Below, one piece after another: positions 1 through 11,967 of a stretch of DNA of 64,000 nt. Source of the stretch: Protula sp. h YS-2021 (Eukaryota; Annelida; Polychaeta; Sabellida; Serpulidae). Every line of letters begins with the position of its first letter. The stretch's first letter is position 1. The notes under the pieces are model-generated. The model made no database searches, had not been told where the DNA came from, and was given only the letters and a program-made list of their open reading frames with translations. Position numbers and translations under genes: made by a program. The DNA lies in NCBI GenBank assembly GCA_949752745.1, contig OX457027.1, forward strand, positions 75,336,700 through 75,400,699, given 5' to 3'.

Positions 1-76
1 TGTGACTTGTCAAAATGGCACCGGGCATGACTGTGGCACATGGTCGGAATGACACCGGGTAAAACTAATGGCTTCA

Positions 77-173
77 AAGTAAAGGCTGCGAGTAGAAAAT
101 GGCATCAAGGTAAAGGCTGCGAGTAGAAAATGGCATCAAGGTAAAGGCTGCGAGTAGAAAATGCCATAGAGCT
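77..173. repeat. 31-bp tandem repeat, 3 copies
   Basis: Three head-to-tail copies of a 31-bp unit beginning GTAAAGGCTGCGAGTAG and continuing AAAATGGCATCAAG. The third copy has decayed to AAATGCCATA. Related words (CAAAATGGCA, GGCATCGAGCATGG) continue on both sides at 10-60 and 190-215, so the array probably extends to the left of the window. Confidence 0.85.
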
Positions 174-3100
174 GGAAAGCTGCAAATGGTCAAAATGGCA
201 TCGAGCATGGCGTTTGCAAGCTGACGAAAATCACTTAGAAACAGTGAACTACTGCCTTAAACTCCAACAAATTTTCTTTTAATACTTTACAGTTCACATG
301 CTGTCTACCTTGGTTATTTCGAATTCCCCGGGAAATGGCAGGTTTCTCCCTGCCGAGGCGCTGATGAATATATATAAAATATAATGTAGAAACGTTCATG
401 AACTTGCATATAAAAGTGTATTTAACGATGAAAAAAGAGACTGATTTCTATGCGCTTGCATTCTTGGTATCCAGTCGCCTGTTAGATTGGATTGATTTCT
501 GTATTTTGGCATTATTTACATAGATCGTAAACGAGTACGATAAGGAGATCTCAAGGGTCGTGCCATCCAGGGGTTTCCCAAAAGAGCTTGCGCTAGCGTT
601 ATGAATTTTTTACTGCGAGATTTTCCTGCAGTCAGAGGAATGGATATCCCCTTCTAACTCTACCCGCCTTGAGAATTGAATTTTTACCTTTGTTTGAAGA
701 TAAGGTTAAAAAAAAGAGTGAAGTAGGTCAACATTGACAGATGTAGGTCAGGGATTGTCACAAATCTCTCCATCCCGGAGCAAAATGTGGGAGGGGGCGT
801 TGATGAGATTTGTTTGTAAAAAAAATAACGTGGCTCTTTAAGTATCGGGGGAAGCATCAAAATGCCATTTTTTTTGTTCTCTCTGCATTTTGTCCCAGAA
901 TTCTTTTTTAAATCGATGTTTAGAAATGCCGTAAATGGGGTAGAATAATTGTTTAATTTTTACAGCATTGACTTTCGCCGGTAACTTGATCGGCATTGTG
1001 CGCCACAAATGTTTGTTGATGTTTTCCTCCTAGTTGTCGCCTGAAAAAATATTCTCACGTATTAATAATTAACTTTTGTTCATGTCAACTTGCCCTCTTT
1101 GCGGCTAAGAAAACAGCGTGATGTCGTAACCGAGGTCAGGATTCACGATAAGATTTCACCAGGTCAGTGACATTCTATAGACAAAAAGAATGTCCACGGT
1201 ACCGTCTGTCCAATATATGGTAACATTTTTTTACCTTATGTGGACTATTATGAAGACACATCGACCAGAACACTAAATATTAAATGCTAATGCTAGTGCT
1301 AAATACGTAAAATACGTATTTTTCGCGTTGTCGCTCTGACCCAGCGACTCAATTTTTGCTGCAGCCAACCGTTTGTTTACATGATTTCACAAATTTTGTA
1401 ATTTTGCTGTTGCAACAATAAATATAAATTTGACAGAGCACAATATTTTACCGTTTCTTCAGCAAACATCTTGCATTGCTTGTATTGAAAACAAATCGAA
1501 AGTACATATCTGCATCGTTCGGGCGCAGCAGTCCACAAATACAGAACCATCTACTCCTACATTTTTGGCGTATCATTTCCGAACACTGCTATACGAATAC
1601 GCACAAAGCGTCTCATTTTTAACACCTTTTCCGGTTTGATATCAGGCTTTTTTTTTTTAAAGAAAAAAATGATTCCATCAGCATGGTTCCGCCAAAAGAC
1701 GTTCTTGTTAAATGTATTAATTTGTTCTTACGACGACCGCGTGGAGAGAAATAGGCTGTTTAAATGGTTTCTTTTATGTCGACTTTTTTTTTACACTATG
1801 AGCCGCATAATGTCATGTATGGCATGATATGTCATGTTTAAGTGCTGTCAATACAAGCAGATTGCTTTGACCATAATTGCTATAAAGGGTACAAGAAGAA
1901 AATCCGCCCAAGTACATGTATGCTCAACATTGGGACGCAGCCAACATTTTTGAAACGCAAATTTCAAGGCCTTGAAGATGTGTTCGTAAAAACACCCAGA
2001 GAAAAGAGTACATATGTGCTGTCAATCTCTGTAAAAATATTAAATGAAAAGTAAAAGTTGGCGAATCTTATAGGCGAAATGAAAGATCGAATGAAATCTG
2101 GTCATAAAAGGTTTATTTTTGTGTTGATGGTAGTAAACTGTATTTTCCGCTGCTTTTCTCAATTGAACAATACAAAAAGATGAAAATTCAGCGCCTGGAT
2201 ACATAAGGCTGAAGTTACTGTTGTGGAATTTTATACACCAAAATGAAAATGTAATTCAAGTGTCGTTAAAAAAATATCCCGATAAGTCGCGTATGCAGAA
2301 TTTGCAAAGTGGTGGAAAAGAGGTGATAGGATGGTAAGGGGCTTGTTCTCTCAAGTGGGCCGCAAGTGGCTTAATCACAAGCACTCAGCTGCAATCAGCT
2401 GTTCCGCATTTGACTAACCGCACCGCAGTTGTCGTTCTCACATGTGTGTAGATGGTGCTGTGGCATATTGACCAAAAGATTCGGGCCAGGGAGGGCATCT
2501 GAAAGCGTGGTATGAAGCCTTCTTTTGCACAGGATAAAACTTCTACTCTGATTATTGCTGCAGCTTTCAGTGTAGCAGCAGGCTAAATGGGAAGACATAA
2601 TTAGCAGAAAATGTTTTTGAGGCGGAATATTAACGTAACTGTAAGCTAATCCGGTGCTATAATTAAATATTCGTACATCTGTTTATTCCTTCTCAGAACA
2701 GTTTTCGTAAATGGTGTCGGCGCTTAAATTTTCATATTGCAAACTAAATTAATTTGCGGCTATGTATTGAAAATAACATGAAAGCGAAATTATGAGGAAA
2801 AACTATTGGCCTTAATTTTGAATTGTTATTGCACTAAACTTGATTTTGTACAAGATGCTTTTGCGGAGTAGCTGGTTTCGGAGAAGCTGATTACGATATT
2901 TCACTGTAGGCTCAATTGAAACACAGTTTCAATGTGTTCATACTGCATGTGAATACGAGAAGATGTTTATGATCAATGGAAGGCACTGTGGGGTAGTAGT
3001 ACAGTGGCGCTGTCAGCTCTGTGTGATGTAGGTCACTAGGCGTCGTCTCATGGTCAGTGATCTGCTTTTGTGGTTGAAAATGGCCACTAACATAAGTAGC

Positions 3101-3535
3101 TGCTGTGCATTAAGTGGTTCGTTGATGGCCTTGCCTCGCTGTCAGTTCTTGGCGCTGGTGTGCTTGTGACTGCACTGTGCAATAATATACGAATGGATAT
3201 ATCGTAAATGTTAATATTTGTACCGTAGCTATAAATTGGATCGGTGATTGGTTCATTGCATGACATTCTATTCTGAAAAAAAAAACACAAAGGAAAAACA
3301 GATTTTCCCCCTCCTCTTTAGAGATTGTTCATATTTACATACACTTTAGGATAGTGCCGTTCATGGCAAAGGCCAATTCCAAGTGGTGTTTTTTAACGCA
3401 AATGCCTTAAATGTATCCCGTTTTGGGCTGTTATTTGAATCACACACGGAACAAAGACCGTAGCTGTGCTTAAGCGCGTCCATGGGTTCAAGTCGAAGCA
3501 TTTCGCTCTGTCTAATGGGCTGTTTTCACGGCGAT
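174..3535. other. Non-coding stretch, no gene recognised
   Basis: AT-rich sequence with frequent stops in all frames. The few open frames of 60-70 codons have no recognisable motif or plausible splice context. No RNA gene, domain or long repeat was seen. Confidence 0.5.
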
Positions 3536-3947
3536 GTGATTTGCGTGCGATTTCTTCACACAAACAACTGAGAAAATAATATTGACCGATTTATAGTCAG
3601 TGCGGAGTAGTGTTTACTGATTAGCAAATGCTGACCTCCAAGTCAACAGTTATCAATAAGGTCAACGTAGTATTTGTGCTGAATTTAAATAAACAAATAT
3701 ATTCTTTGCTGTTTTATTAACAGCGGAATAATGAGCAAATGTTGACATGATGAGTCAACGTTATGACTTTTTGAGTTAAGAGCAAGTGATTGAAATTTGT
3801 GTGCAACGCTTGGGAGATGATGACTGACTTTTACCATCGCTTTGACACATGCCGCTGTACGCCTACAAGAACAACGGAAGCTTATCGGTTTTCTTAAATG
3901 TTTTATCGGCACGATAAAATTATGATGAGAAATCGCACGCAAATCGC
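3536..3947. repeat. Inverted-repeat pair, possible MITE remnant
   Basis: The left arm at about 3536-3556 (TGATTTGCGTGCGATTTCTT) is repeated in inverted orientation at about 3927-3947 (GAGAAATCGCACGCAAATCG), about 370 bp apart. Flanking sequence (GTTTTCACGGCGATG on the left, GCACAATTGCGAACGGA on the right) may belong to the same element. No target-site duplication was identified, so the outer boundaries are uncertain. Confidence 0.5.
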
Positions 3948-5529
3948 ACAATTGCGAACGGAATCCAAAAAATATAAATGTCTTCTGTGTGGACCCCACT
4001 CAACAAAAAAAAATCATTGTGGTTTTCGGGAGAGTAAAACCGTCCTTTGAAATCTAAGTGTCAAACAAAATGAGGGGAAAACAGCTGTCAAGCTGAAGAA
4101 AAAAAATTAGTAAACAGTTACGTCATTTCTAGTGTGTATGTCTGTACGTCTCGGGGCGCATCACATGACATGTCGTCCTGGTGGTATTGACCCTGAAACC
4201 CGCTGAACTTGGGGAGTTCACTGGGGGATTACTCGAGCAAACATATTTTGGCAAGAAATGTGTCTGTATTAAAACAAAATTTCCTTGAAATGTCAGTTCG
4301 ACATCATGCAAAGCCAGTTGCAGATACAAAATTAACACCTTTTAGGATAAGTAGCGAAGTAACCTATTGTGAGACACTTGACTGTGGGCACAATCCGACG
4401 CAAACAGTTTGATACGTTTTACTCTTTGACTATAAACATTTGCGCCAGTGTCCCAGCTCTGGCCTAAATGCACAAGAGAGCGTGCTCAAATTGCGCAGCG
4501 TTTGTAAAATCATTGTGCAACCTGCATAAAAGTGAGAAAAACAGAATAATTGCCTAAAAAAGAATCGCATATTTTTACACCAGCTTAGGCCTCGAAATGA
4601 ATGCCCTGCCCAGTCACCGTCATGTGTATCCGGTTTTATACTGTAATTTGTCTAATTAAAAATAAACAAAGCAAAGAAGCGCAGGACTTTAAGCGAGGCA
4701 GGTCTTTCCTTTCTGTGTGGTTTCACCAGTCATTAGGGCCCAGACAATTCGCTGCGTTTCTTGTTCTGTTACATGAATTAAGAAAAGCCAAGCGGTGTTC
4801 TTCCTGCGCTGTTCCTTGCACTTTTAGACTCTAATCGCCTGAGTAATATTGCCCAAGGAGTTAATACATCACGTGTTAACAAAGGACACCAGCCCACAAG
4901 ACTGGTCTCTCGTGGCAACAGGCGAGAAATGTTCGTCGATACTCTGAAAATGGGCTAAAACTTGAAAATAGGAGATATGGGGACAAAAAAACGAAATATG
5001 TGAAACAGATGTGGGAATCGTCGAAAAGCAAAAACAATCTCTGATGTCAGGCCTCGAGAATTGAAGCAGTATTGAGTTGTTTTTCGATCTACAGTTGTGA
5101 TAATTTCACTGCATTGTTAATTTAAAAGCCACCATATAAACAGCAGTGGCAAAATAGATGGCAAAAAACAAATTCAGTGAAATACGATTAGCAAACAACA
5201 ATTAACAGTTATCGCAGTTTTCACAGGCCATCTTGGTGTACATATCTGTGGCCTGGGATATGTTACAAATATCTCTTTCACATAAAGACAATAAAGCGAC
5301 GGAATCGTTTTTTTAGAATACACACAAAGAAAATGTGTGAAATCTAGGACGATTACACAAGCCTGTAGAACATGGCAGAGCATATTAATTTTCAAGGCTG
5401 TTACAACAAGACAATGGCACAGTAAAGCCGTGAAATGATTTGCCACTGTGGATACGTGTTATGATATAAATATTGAAACAGGCTGAGTTTATATTTTTTT
5501 CACAACACTCTATAAACACAACTGGAAGG
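3948..5529. other. Non-coding stretch upstream of the candidate 5' exon
   Basis: No coding motif, RNA gene or long repeat recognised. If the exon starting at 5530 is real, its promoter and 5' UTR should lie in the last few hundred bases here. No TATA box or other core element stands out. Confidence 0.35.
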
Positions 5530-5647
5530 ATGGATATAACGGATAGCGGTAGTGATGGGACTAGCTGTGGTATGGGATATCTTGCCAGGTCGCCGTCAAT
5601 CCGGGCATCCCTCAGGAGAACGAAAAAGGAGCCGTACTGGATCCAAA
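5530..5647 (+). CDS. Candidate first coding exon of SRGAP
   Basis: An ATG at 5530 opens 39 codons (MDITDSGSDGTSCG..., ending RRTKKEPYWIQ) plus one base, followed by a consensus donor AAA|GTAAGT. The exon ends in phase 1, which is the phase required by the first recognised F-BAR exon at 20291. Joining them would give ...KKEPYWIQ-N-IRSQLSEQM. In known SRGAPs a short N-terminus of the KKDKE...YE.Q type precedes this IR.QL motif, so the join is plausible, but the similarity is weak. The implied intron is 14.6 kb. It could instead be an alternative first exon, part of another gene, or chance. A missing small exon between the two cannot be excluded. Confidence 0.4.
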
Positions 5648-5930
5648 GTAAGTCACCGCCAAATCCGCCAGTTTTGCCTTCACCGCGTCACTTGTGTGCG
5701 AGAGGTGTTTTTTACGTATGAGTGTGCTGGACAAGCCATGCGATTGTTATGGTTATAAGTAACTGGGCAGTCGAGTTTCAGATTTTAGGTTACAAACGCC
5801 ACCCCCCCCCCGCCAAAAAAATAAATAAATAAATAAATAAAATAAAAAAAAAGGAATTCGAATACATCAGAGGAATGTATGTAATTTAAAATAAAATACT
5901 CTGAACAAACCATAACCTGTAAAACATTCT

Positions 5931-6650
5931 GAGGTCGATATAACGTCAGTTTGCGGTTGCGACATCGATTCGACCAAATCATAATATTGACTCTGTTGTT
6001 ATTGGTCTTGATCAACGTCAAACCAACGTCTTTGACCGAACGTTGAATAGACGTTGGGTAAGCAACGTTGTTTCGACGTTGCTTTTTGTCGCAACCAAAA
6101 CGCAACTTCTCCGACGTCTAGTGAACGTCTTTGGTGCAACCTTGAATGAACGTCGGAAAATCGACGTTGAACGGACGTCGGAAAATCGACGTTGCATAGG
6201 TGTCTGGCTCACAACCAAAAATTAAAACAACCTTGTGTTTTCACAGGCCGAGTTGAAAGCAGACCAAAATGAGGGCGTCAAATATGATATTTTCAAGAGC
6301 GCGCAAGGTTTTTCCCACCTACTTTTAAAAAACATTCATGAAAATAGATTTCATACTTATACTTTCGTGACCGGATGACCATAGGTTGGGGTACTGTGAT
6401 AACCGTGTTGTTATACAGAGATCGGCACATTTTCGCTTTCCCGATATCTATAGATAGATTTTTTTTCGGCTTCCACTTTCAACCTATCCGCAAAGTTGAT
6501 TTGAGGTCGGATAATCGACGTCTCTCCAACGGCGGGAGGTAGACGTTTTGACTTCCATAAACAACCAAAACCTGACGTTACTCCGACGTCGGGTGCGATG
6601 CCTGTCTAACGTCGATCCAACCTCACAGTGTTTACTGTGTACAATTTGAT
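5931..6650. repeat. AACGTC/GACGTT-rich degenerate repeat region
   Basis: Two blocks (about 6010-6220 and 6484-6630) are filled with copies and inverse copies of AACGTC/GACGTT, for example CGGAAAATCGACGTTGAACG repeated near 6150-6195. The same words occur on both strands, so open frames appear on both strands. The 260-bp spacer between the blocks lacks the motif. This looks like a non-autonomous DNA element built of short inverted motifs. Ends are not defined. Confidence 0.55.
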
Positions 6651-7078
6651 GCGTTCGACTATCCTTTATCATCTCCAAAGATCAGTTAGATCCATAGAAT
6701 TCCTTCCTTATTCACATCCGGGTATTTGCGTTCGATGGTGGCTGTCATGTGGAAATCAAATGATTTTAACTCCCCCCCCCCCCCCCGAAAAAAAAACTTA
6801 AGAATGAGAAATATCGACAAATGGGAAGGAAGCCTCGCGTCATTCCTGCTTTCCTCTTGCAATCATTTTGACCATGGCCGGGTTGTTTTAGAGGCTGGAG
6901 CACGGATAATGATATAATGCGTAAGAAGTTACGACTGAGTCCCGTTTGCCCCTAACCCTTTGTTTCCTATCGTGTTGGAATGTTTGTTGGTCAGTAAACA
7001 TGTAACGCAACCCCGCAATTTTTTTTAAATAACAGGAAAAGGCGTCATTGAGCCAAAATGTAAGTCCACAGACTCCCT

Positions 7079-7400
7079 GGAGGGGGGGGGGAGGGGGAGG
7101 GGGGCATTTGGTATCATGTGTTGCCATGCATGTCCAAAAAAAATAAAAATACGGAGAAAGGGGGGGGGGATTTTGCGGAGTGCCAATGTCATTAAAAAGG
7201 GGCAATTTTCATACAGTACTCCGGGTTTCCCACTAAAAAAAGAGTTTGGGGGAGGGGGTTATTACACTCCGCGTTTGGTAAAAAAGGGGGTATTATTTTA
7301 AAATAATCCGCGTTTGTGGGTCGTTTTAAAAAGCCATGGACATGCGTGGTCATAGGTTGGTACGTAACTGCCCCCTCCCACCCCCCTCCCATCCTCCCGG
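7079..7400. repeat. G-run / C-run low-complexity block
   Basis: Several G-runs of 5-9 bases (7083-7105, 7161-7169, 7249-7258) are followed by C-runs (7371-7399). Between them are short phrases such as ACTCCGCGTTTGGTAAAAAAG that look like decayed transposon sequence. No gene is supported. Confidence 0.5.
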
Positions 7401-7970
7401 AACACAACCCCGCTTTAAGCGGAACCGAGCCATGCACCTTCTCAATCACAAAATGCCACATCCGCTTCTAGGAAGTATCCCATAAAGTACGAGTGGCAGG
7501 AGACGCCGTTTGTTGACGAAAGGGCGATGTTCGCCAGCAGCAAATTAAAACATATTTTCAGTCCCGGCTTTGAAATTGCACTGATGGAATGACATTCATT
7601 GCGCGGCCTTGTAAACGTCAACAATACCAAGTAGAAAACAAACTTAATGATCATAACCTATCATTTCTAACGGTAATTATACCAGTATATCATGCGTAGT
7701 TTGCTTGGTGGATGACATGCTTTTGCCAAGAAATCTGCAGTCAATTTGGTGCCGGCTAGTCATGTTGGAGGTCACTTGTTTGTCGACACTTCATCAAAGA
7801 AGTAAGCATCACAAGCAATAGCGATGGAAACCCAGTGTAACCTTTGGAAGATGCAGAAATACAAAAAAGTATAACTGCGTATAATAAATGCTGTTATTTA
7901 TATGATAAATAAAGGTATCCGTATCGTAAATAACGGTTTTTGTGGACTAATTTCACAGTAGTCAAGAGCC

Positions 7971-8133
<163 letters not shown>

Positions 8134-9184
8134 TTGTATCATTAGAGAATTGGGAGGGGTGATATCATTAGAGGTGCCTCGTCCTTTCCGTTCCAAGTTG
8201 CTAACAATGGAAATAAAGGAGCTGGATGTGTATCCACATCAGCTTATGGATTGTTCGGGCAATACTTTGTGTCTTGGATGAAGAAAACAAGACAACAAAG
8301 ATGCTAATGCACAGAATGGTTTCAGTCCGAGCATAAAATAGCGATCGAATGCTGTGGCGTAAAATACAAAGCAAGCTTGCTGCCGTCGATGCCATGACTA
8401 AGTGATCCAAGTCTCATGTACAGCAGAGCATGTACATGTTTGAGCTGTCGATGAATAACTTCCAACACCAGCCTCAATATTCACAAAAGTTAACTGCGCG
8501 GTTAACTGTGCACCTCACAAGGAAAATCTGCTGGTTGGGCTAAATTACGCAAAAAATTTTTTACAGGAATTAGTTTAGATATAAAAGTAACATTTATTGA
8601 GTTTCAAAAGTTCTGTTTGCTACAGCAGCAGTTAACGTAATTCGTTCAATATACAGTAAACTTTTGTGAATACGGCCGCTGTACATGGAATGCGCAGGTG
8701 TATTATTTTGAATCGCAGGGATTTGCGAGGTTCGACTGTACGTATTTTAACATAATATAATGGCAGCATAAAATAAAACGAATTTCGTAGAAGTCGGTGT
8801 ACTGCCGAATGTCACCTACAAACATGGGTGCCCTTTCTTAAAATGTCAGCATGGTTTTCGCCCCCCCCCCCATCAGTCTCGCTTTCAAATTTTTGTGACA
8901 GGACGAGAGGGGCCGTAATGAGGGGTGTTAATTTGGAAAAGCCGCAGTATGAGCCCAGGAAGTTCTACCAAGCGGGTGATCTCATATTGTATGAAATACA
9001 GACTTCTAGAAGTAAAGACACGAACTTCTGTTTCTGTTGAAACTTCAGCGACGGGGAGACGCAAACACCTTAGCACTGGAGGCATGTGCATTTTGACGAA
9101 CCCCTTATTCCCTCCCCCCCCCCCCAAAAAAGCGAATCTATTGGGTTGTAAGAATTGCGTAACAACCCACCGTGATTTCAAGGC

Positions 9185-9680
9185 AACACCATATTATTTA
9201 AAATAAGAATTCTGAAACAAATAAGAGAAATTATTATTTTTTTCTTAGGCTATTACGGGAATAGACTATCGATAATTCAAATGTCACAGAAATCAACAAT
9301 GCTTTATTTTTCTGATAAAAAAGGGTGAAAATAAGTTGAACAATGTAAATTGTTATCTTTTGGCGAAAAGAAAATAAAAATATATAAAAACTGAATTTAC
9401 ATTTGGCTTTTATTAAAATGCCGGTAGTTCACTGTTGAATAATGTATTGAAATTTACTTTTTAAAAATTTATATATATTTTCAATTTTTCATATTGTTCT
9501 ATTTAAAATACAAGAAGATAAGTTGTTTGTATAGTATGCAACATAAAATGATGACATAATGAAAAAAAAAAAAGATTTCTGTGACAATCATTTTACGGGC
9601 AGTCTATTCCGGAATAGCCTATCAGAAAATATCTGGTTTGTTATTTGCTTCAGAATTCTTATTTTAAATAATACGGTGTT
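9185..9680. mobile_element. MITE-like palindromic element, about 496 bp
   Basis: The ends are inverted copies: AACACCATATTATTTAAAAT at 9185 pairs with ATTTTAAATAATACGGTGTT ending at 9680. The pairing continues inwards in blocks: AAGAATTCTGAAACAAATAA against TTATTTGCTTCAGAATTCTT, GGCTATTACGGGAATAGACT against AGTCTATTCCGGAATAGCC, and TGTCACAGAAATC against GATTTCTGTGACA. The arms therefore reach about 110 bp. The AT-rich core has no coding capacity. No convincing target-site duplication flanks it. It is a non-autonomous inverted-repeat transposon or fold-back element of unassigned superfamily. Confidence 0.75.
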
Positions 9681-10073
9681 AGATGTACTGTGACATATCT
9701 GTTTTTTTTAACTTTGCATTTACGTAAAAAAATTAAATATATAGATTTTATAGCTTGCCTTTTAATACTGCTGAAGGCAGCGGAGGTAAAAATATGACCT
9801 TTTTTGTGCATTCAGCGAATCCGTGATATTTTATCCGACAACATTTCATCGCAAGAAATAGTGAAAAGGGTCACATTTCATCCGAAAGTGTTTTCTTAAT
9901 TGTGGTTAAATTTAGAAAGTTTCAAAGTGAAACCCAAGATTCATTCTGGGCAATGTTATACTTATGTGAAAGGTTTTAAAAATGGGGACGAAATTAAAGA
10001 TATTTAGTGTAATGGATCGTTGAACCGAAACAGACCTCTTTGTAAAAATCACGATTACCAAATAAAACGAAAC

Positions 10074-10854
10074 TTATTCCCACTTGGTATTGCAAATACC
10101 AAATGGGGATGGATTGCCTCGAATTCTTCACCTATTTTTTTTCCTCGCTTTTTTTTCCCCGCCGAATCGGTTTCCAAATATCTCCTCCAAGACCGCTGAA
10201 GCTAGACCAACCAAACTTGGCACATGTATGGAGGGTCATCTGAAGTGGTGCACCTTACTGGTCAAGGTCAAATCGCGAAAAAGGTCAATCGGTTTCCAGA
10301 CATCTACAGCAAGGCCGTTGAAGCTAGAAAAACCAAACTTGGCACATATATAAAGGACGATGTGATCGCAAAAAAGGTCAATCGGTTTCCAGACATCTAC
10401 AGCAAGGCCGTTGAAGCTAGAAAAACCAAACTTGGCACATATATAAAGGACGATGTGATCTGATGCACCCGTTAAAAATTTTTTACCTTGACCTTGATGG
10501 TTGGCTTATCTCGAAAACGGTAAGAGATTTTCGACCTCCACCCCCCCCCCCCCCTACGACGATACGTAAGGTATAACTTCCGGTTTCCTTGACCTCCAGG
10601 TCACTTTCGAGCCCCAAACCGGAAGTTGGCCTTTATCTCGAAAACGGTAAGAGATAGAACGATTTTGACCTCATTTTCGACTTCCACCCCCTATACGAAG
10701 ATACGTAAGGGGGTGGAAGTCGAAAGTCGAACTTCCAGTGTCCTTGACCTCCAGGTCACTTTCGAGCCCCAAACCGAAAGTTGGCCTTTATCTCGAAAAC
10801 CGTATTTATCATTCTAAGTGGGGCCTAATTCGCAGTGCAAATTTCGGTCTAGTT
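10074..10854 (+). mobile_element. Helentron-like non-autonomous repeat, family A copy 1
   Basis: The 5' end is TTATTCCCACTTGG, followed by a short hairpin (GGTATTGCAAATACC). The 3' end has an inverted copy of the start (TTCTAAGTGGGG), then a hairpin (AATTCGCAGTGCAAATT), then GGTCTAGTT. The body contains a 93-bp direct repeat (about 10274-10460, AAAAAGGTCAATCGGTTTCC...GACGATGTGATC, two copies). It also holds a repeated block with CCTTGACCTCCAGGTCACTT and CTTTATCTCGAAAACGG. There is no protein-coding capacity. Subterminal inverted repeats, a 3' hairpin, a CTAG-T end and a tandem-repeat core fit the HINE/pearl type of Helentron derivatives. The class assignment is inferred. Confidence 0.65.
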
Positions 10855-11282
10855 ATTAATACTTTTTATGCAAGGAAAACTGGTTGCCTATAATATGGTC
10901 CATAGATGGCTTCAGAGTTTCAATGTGGCCAGAATAACTGTAATACAGGCTTGCTGAAACCCTGTTTTATTGCGATTCAATGGCAACAACACTGTGATTA
11001 TCGCGCGCAAATATCGGCTGGCGCCCTTTTCTTGCCAATAACTCGTTTTGAGGCGATTTATAGCCACAATACAAGGATGGAAACAAAGCACACACAGACA
11101 GCTGTCTATGCTTTCTGGTGAAGGCGATATAATTTTGAGTAAAATAAATAAAGTGAGAATCCATTTCGCAAAGCTATAGTTTTCAACAATTGACCAAAAA
11201 AATGATACGAATATCTGCTTTCGGATAGTATGTTTTGTTGCAGACTAGCAATCCTGCAAGCAAAATAAAACAAACAAAAAAA

Positions 11283-11332
11283 AACAAAAAAAAAAACAAA
11301 AAAAAAAAACAAAAAAAAAAAAAAAAAAAAAG
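11283..11332. repeat. A-rich (CAAAAA)n tract
   Basis: A simple A-rich tract interrupted by single C residues and ending in AGAGAGAG. Low complexity, non-coding. Confidence 0.9.
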
Positions 11333-11396
11333 AGAGAGAATTTTGATCTAATAGGAGGTTTCTTTAAAAATCAACTGAAATTAGGAGAAGAACATT

Positions 11397-11610
11397 TAAC
11401 ACCATATTATTTAAAACAAGAAAGTATAAAGAAAGCAAGAATTTGGAAATGTTGTGTCCTGGATGAAATATGGCACTTTCGACTCAGCGAGTCCGGAACA
11501 CGCTGATGGCGGTCAGACTCAGTGATGCATGACAGGGTATAACAGAAGTTTTACGGCCCTTAGTCTGCGTTATTCTATTCTGGAATAGACTCAGTGTCGA
11601 AAGTGACTTA
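11397..11610. mobile_element. Possible fragment related to the 9185-9680 MITE
   Basis: Starts with AACACCATATTATTTAAAAC, nearly identical to the left end of the 9185-9680 element. It also contains TATTCTGGAATAGACT, matching that element's inner arm. A separate inverted pair, CACTTTCGAC at about 11472 and GTCGAAAGTG at about 11598, lies inside. The element is rearranged or a divergent relative. Confidence 0.4.
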
Positions 11611-11662
11611 TTCGTATGGAACAAAAATATTTACCTTTTTATTTACTTGATATGTGCTTATT

Positions 11663-11664
<2 letters not shown>

Positions 11665-11733
<69 letters not shown>
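11665..11733. repeat. (AAT)n microsatellite
   Basis: About 23 uninterrupted AAT/ATA/TAA triplets. A poly-Asn open frame across it is an artefact. Confidence 0.97.
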
Positions 11734-11967
11734 CCGCTTTTTGATTTAAAGCTCAAAGCGGTTCAAACATATTTGTCCTTAACCCTTCAGTTGCCTGTTA
11801 AATTTTGGACAGTAAAGTGTTATTTTATAAAACATGTCCAAAAATATAAATCCCCTGGTCTCCAGTGATTAAATAATAAAGGGGCGTTAATAAAATTTCA
11901 TATCTATCGTCGTGTCCCTTTTTATGATTCAGCCAATTTTTCATGTCGGTATGTTAAATAATCACAA

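Noticed and set aside
3480..3560. tRNA-like B-box (GGTTCAAGTC) suggesting a SINE
   Set aside because: No matching A-box at the proper distance and no tRNA fold could be drawn.
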